The position numbers and the translations under genes are program-made. Positions 61,101-64,000 of a stretch of DNA of 64,000 nt are shown here, piece by piece (the stretch's first letter is position 1; every line of letters starts with the position of its first letter). This DNA is from Mytilus trossulus (Eukaryota; Mollusca; Bivalvia; Mytilida; Mytilidae), in assembly GCF_036588685.1 (NCBI RefSeq), contig NC_086375.1, forward strand, positions 36,168,566-36,232,565. The letters are read 5' to 3'. A model generated the notes under the pieces. The model was not told the DNA's origin and ran no database searches. It saw only the letters and a program-made list of their open reading frames with translations.

Positions 61101-64000
61101 GTAAAATAAAACTTCTGACAATCTGCAGGTAAACCAAATAATTTTTATAGATAGTCGTATTTGCGACATTTTCGAGAAAACAAATATTTAATATCAATTG
61201 AATACAGACACTGTGTTTAAAAAGTTACATAAAAGTTAGTGACACATTCCAAATAGTTATAATAAGGAGTGTACACGTGTTACGCTTTACCCTCGTAGCT
61301 CTCGAAGGGTGCTCCGAACAATTGAATGATCACGTAATACATAGGTTGACAATTATTCTGGTTGTTCTTATTAAATGCAGTTAGGAATCAACTGGAGTAT
61401 GTATAAATTTTAAAGTATTTATTCTTAATTGTGATCAGTGAAAGGTTTTCAAATAACATAATGACGGGCGGGCATCATTGAAGAGAAATTTTCGTGCAGT
61501 AAATTTGGTACCGTTATAAATAATAATAACCTTTTGTAGTTGTTCAAGACTGGTCATATATTCATCAATTGTGTGTTTGACTGGGCATCTCCGCCAAGCT
61601 TCATTTAAGTCTTCCGATAATTCACTGAAAAAATAAAAAACAAATATGTTGTAACACATGTGGCAGTTTTCTAGCAAATAAAGTTCATATGCTTTCTTCT
61701 CTTCTCTCACTGTTGTTGATATAGTTTTGGCACAAAATAAAAAATAAAGTGAGATATTAAATTTTCACCGGAAATATTTTAAAAGAAACGTACCCGATTC
61801 TGTTCATGGTTGTATCAACTGAATTACAAATGTCTTGAAGGTAAAAGGCATTTTTTGCTTTCAATGTTCTGAGTTCAGACAGTTTATCATTGATGGCATC
61901 AGCATATGACTTGATTTCTTCTGTATAGGCAGCTTGGAATAATCGTCTCTTATATGATATTTCTTTGCTTATTTCACCAGAAGACTCTTCAACGGCCATA
62001 GCAGATCGTATTCCATATTCTTCTATTCTTTTTGTTATTTCAGCCTGAAAGTTGAATGAGCTATGTGAAGTTTGGCGATTCTTTAAACGTTTCAATGCAT
62101 TCAATTATAACATTTAAATTAGATTTTTTGCCATATGATGACGGTTAAAACGGCATTAACAGAAAAAAAAAAACGAAACGAATGATGTGTATTTGAATAC
62201 TGAAATTGAATACTATGAAAAAAAATCCCCTTTGTAGAAAAAACTGTTTCTATTTTCATTCTGGTGTGATTTTGGGTCGCTCCTTCTTTTCTTGTTAACA
62301 ACATTTAATTTTGTTCTGTCTTTTTTCTGTTTTTAGGTTGGTTGTGGGTTTCTTTTTTAATCTTATGTTTCATGTTTACCCTTGTCATTTACTAAGTCTT
62401 ATTTCTATGAGAAATAAACTAAACTATGGGAATTATTTATAAGACATTTGCTCATATGTAGATTTTTCTTTTATTCCTGTTCGCTATCTGTATATAACTG
62501 ATAGATCCCAAAATTGTTACAAAAATTACAAATATACCTTGAGATCACTGATAATTGATGGACGCCAGTGAACACGTGTATGAAGAATCTTAGAAGACTT
62601 TAATCGCAGAATGAGCAAGCTGTCTACTGTTTTCTTCTGATTTACATCTCTGAACAGTTCTGCAGATATTCCTTTCTCGTCTGAGAATTTAGCATTCAAA
62701 TGAAGTGTTTTATCTGGGTTTTCTGAAAATACACAGAAAAAGAGAGTAAGATTAAATGAATTTTCTGGTTAAACGAATATAAGATATCACGTTTACGAGT
62801 TAAAACTTAAATATTTTTCTAGTATCTATCCGTTTTGTACACTTTATTTTTTCCTCAATTATGGTATTGGTATTTGATAAGGATTTCTTACTGATATCGT
62901 AGTTCATGTTAAAATCCAGACTGCCATCATTAGGATTAACTGTCAGCTCTGTATTGATTGGTTTGTTATCATCATAAAGATTTTTAATTGTCAGTTTGAA
63001 AGGTGACGTCTCAACACGAGCATCTATTTTCATTGTTTTGATTGGAGAACGAACCTGCAGAATAAAAGTCAAACATAAAGAAACGTTAAACATTCTTGTC
63101 CACTTTTTACTTTGACCATTCCTTAAAAGAATATACTAAATGACTTTCAGTCAGGTATTTCACTCTATATACGAAACCACACATTCATTAGAACAAATGT
63201 TATTTTTATTGATTAACACTTCAATTAAGCCAAAAAATATTTATGAACAAATTTATTTACAAAATATAAAAAAAATATATTAGTTTTGTTTCTTCCATTA
63301 TTTAACCAGTATGAAAAAAATGAACATAAAAATATTCACATAATAATATATTTCTTGTGTCTTAGTAAGTCAATACCTGTATATTGAGTTGACGTTTGAG
63401 TTTATCAATCTCGGTTATTAAGGCGATGTTCTTTATTTGACGTCTTGCAGTCAGGTATTGGATATCAAAATCAGCTGAGAGTTTGTCATTAGATTTTCCG
63501 AAAACTGCTTTTGTTTGGATGTCCACTGTAGTATATGGATGACTGATACCAAGTAAGAACTTGTATTTCTCCCCACGACCTGATACATCTTCTAATTTTG
63601 AACTCAAGGTAAAAGTTTTACGAGAATCTTTTGAGTATCTGAATGCAGTACGGCCATCATAAATAACGTTTCCACTTCCAATTAACATTTTGTAATCAAG
63701 TTGAAGATCCTTAAAAATATTAAGGACACTTCTTTTAAACTGTATGCATGAGAGAATAAAATAAATTAAACTGTAAATGTTTTTAAAGGATTTTTCTGTG
63801 CCTTAGAAATTATTTAATGTTGGTTTGTACCTAGAATATTTGTGCTGTAAGATTATTGTACAAATAGGAAATATTCATATACTAGTAACTTATAATAATA
63901 ATACAGATAATTTCATTACTTATATCATTAGATTAACTACGGTGCAATAGATACTGAGATGAAATCTTTAGTTTAAACAAACGGCAATATTCTCTATGAA
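58106..64000 (-). CDS. Gene C: apolipophorin/apoB-like large lipid transfer protein, 3' part (exons 21-30)
   Basis: These are the C-terminal 710 residues of a third copy. Exons: 63377-63709, 62892-63054, 62538-62722, 61794-62044, 61531-61624, 60992-61079, 60219-60421, 59643-59970, 58679-58878 and 58106-58393 (TGA at 58106-58108). Every exon has the same length and phase as in gene B. The window ends inside the intron that should follow the giant exon, so the start of the gene is not visible. The helical segments and vWD domain are intact, with few substitutions against gene B (for example VVIEGRG for VFIEGRG and SSNYVG-type changes near the start of exon 27). Introns carry more indels than exons, including a local 37-bp tandem duplication at 59217-59290. 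I infer a functional gene continuing to the right. Confidence 0.88.
59217..59290. repeat. 37-bp tandem duplication in gene C intron 28
   Basis: Two adjacent copies begin GGCAACAAATACAATTTAG and end AGTAATTC. Gene B has one copy at about 24475-24511, so this is a private change in gene C. Confidence 0.7.

Larger units (their letters stand above)
40470..64000. repeat. Right copy of the large tandem duplication (pairs with 1-29204)
   Basis: It is the counterpart of 1-29204, containing the 5' half of gene B, its upstream region and the 3' part of gene C. It lacks the E/S block and SINE. It has its own insertions at 50955-51147 and 56939-57003, and an extra ~290-bp stretch near 56394-56690. Confidence 0.9.

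Noticed and set aside
1..64000. Bacterial-style features (operons, CRISPR arrays, riboswitches)
   Set aside because: The window is clearly eukaryotic, with spliced genes and animal retroelements. The only regular arrays are the E/S block and the in-frame coding repeats.

Overview
The window looks like animal genomic DNA, most likely from a marine bivalve close to Mytilus. The evidence is AT-rich sequence, GT-AG introns, a TATA-type promoter, AATAAA poly(A) signals, a tRNA-derived SINE, a degenerate non-LTR retrotransposon, and several short dispersed repeats of the kind I associate with mussel genomes. The species call is inference from those repeats; the eukaryotic gene structure is read directly.

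Three head-to-tail genes on the minus strand encode the same product, a giant apolipophorin/apoB-type large lipid transfer protein. Gene A (1-9265) shows exons 1-15 and most of exon 16, and runs off the left edge. Gene B (23301-49587) is complete: I assembled 30 coding exons whose splice phases all fit, giving 14,931 nt and 4,976 residues. Gene C (58106-63709 and beyond the right edge) shows the ten 3'-most exons. Bases 1-29204 therefore align throughout with 40470-64000, and the repeat unit is about 35-40 kb. Protein layout: signal peptide, vitellogenin_N/lipid-transport head (exons 2-11), beta-sheet wall of the lipid pocket (exons 12-19), one 8,676-nt exon of repeated amphipathic beta units (exon 20), helical exons 21-28, and a C-terminal von Willebrand type D domain (exons 29-30).

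The intergenic stretches (about 9.3-23.2 kb and 49.7-58.0 kb) are also copies of each other and hold no host gene I can support. Each carries the same decayed minus-strand non-LTR retrotransposon (endonuclease plus reverse transcriptase). They differ by insertions. The left copy has a 5.5-kb block made of four 445-448-bp inverted-repeat-ended elements (E) separated by three near-identical 1.24-kb spacers (S), placed inside the old retrotransposon at a TATA target. It also has a SINE with target-site duplications. The right copy has a 193-bp element flanked by TTAAA and a ~65-bp element in inverted orientation. The two paralogous copies act as each other's empty sites, so insertion boundaries can be read directly.

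Functionally the locus would supply secreted, lipid-carrying apolipoprotein from several near-identical genes with near-identical promoters. The main caveat is that A/B/C similarity could partly reflect uncollapsed haplotypes in an assembly, which the sequence alone cannot exclude.
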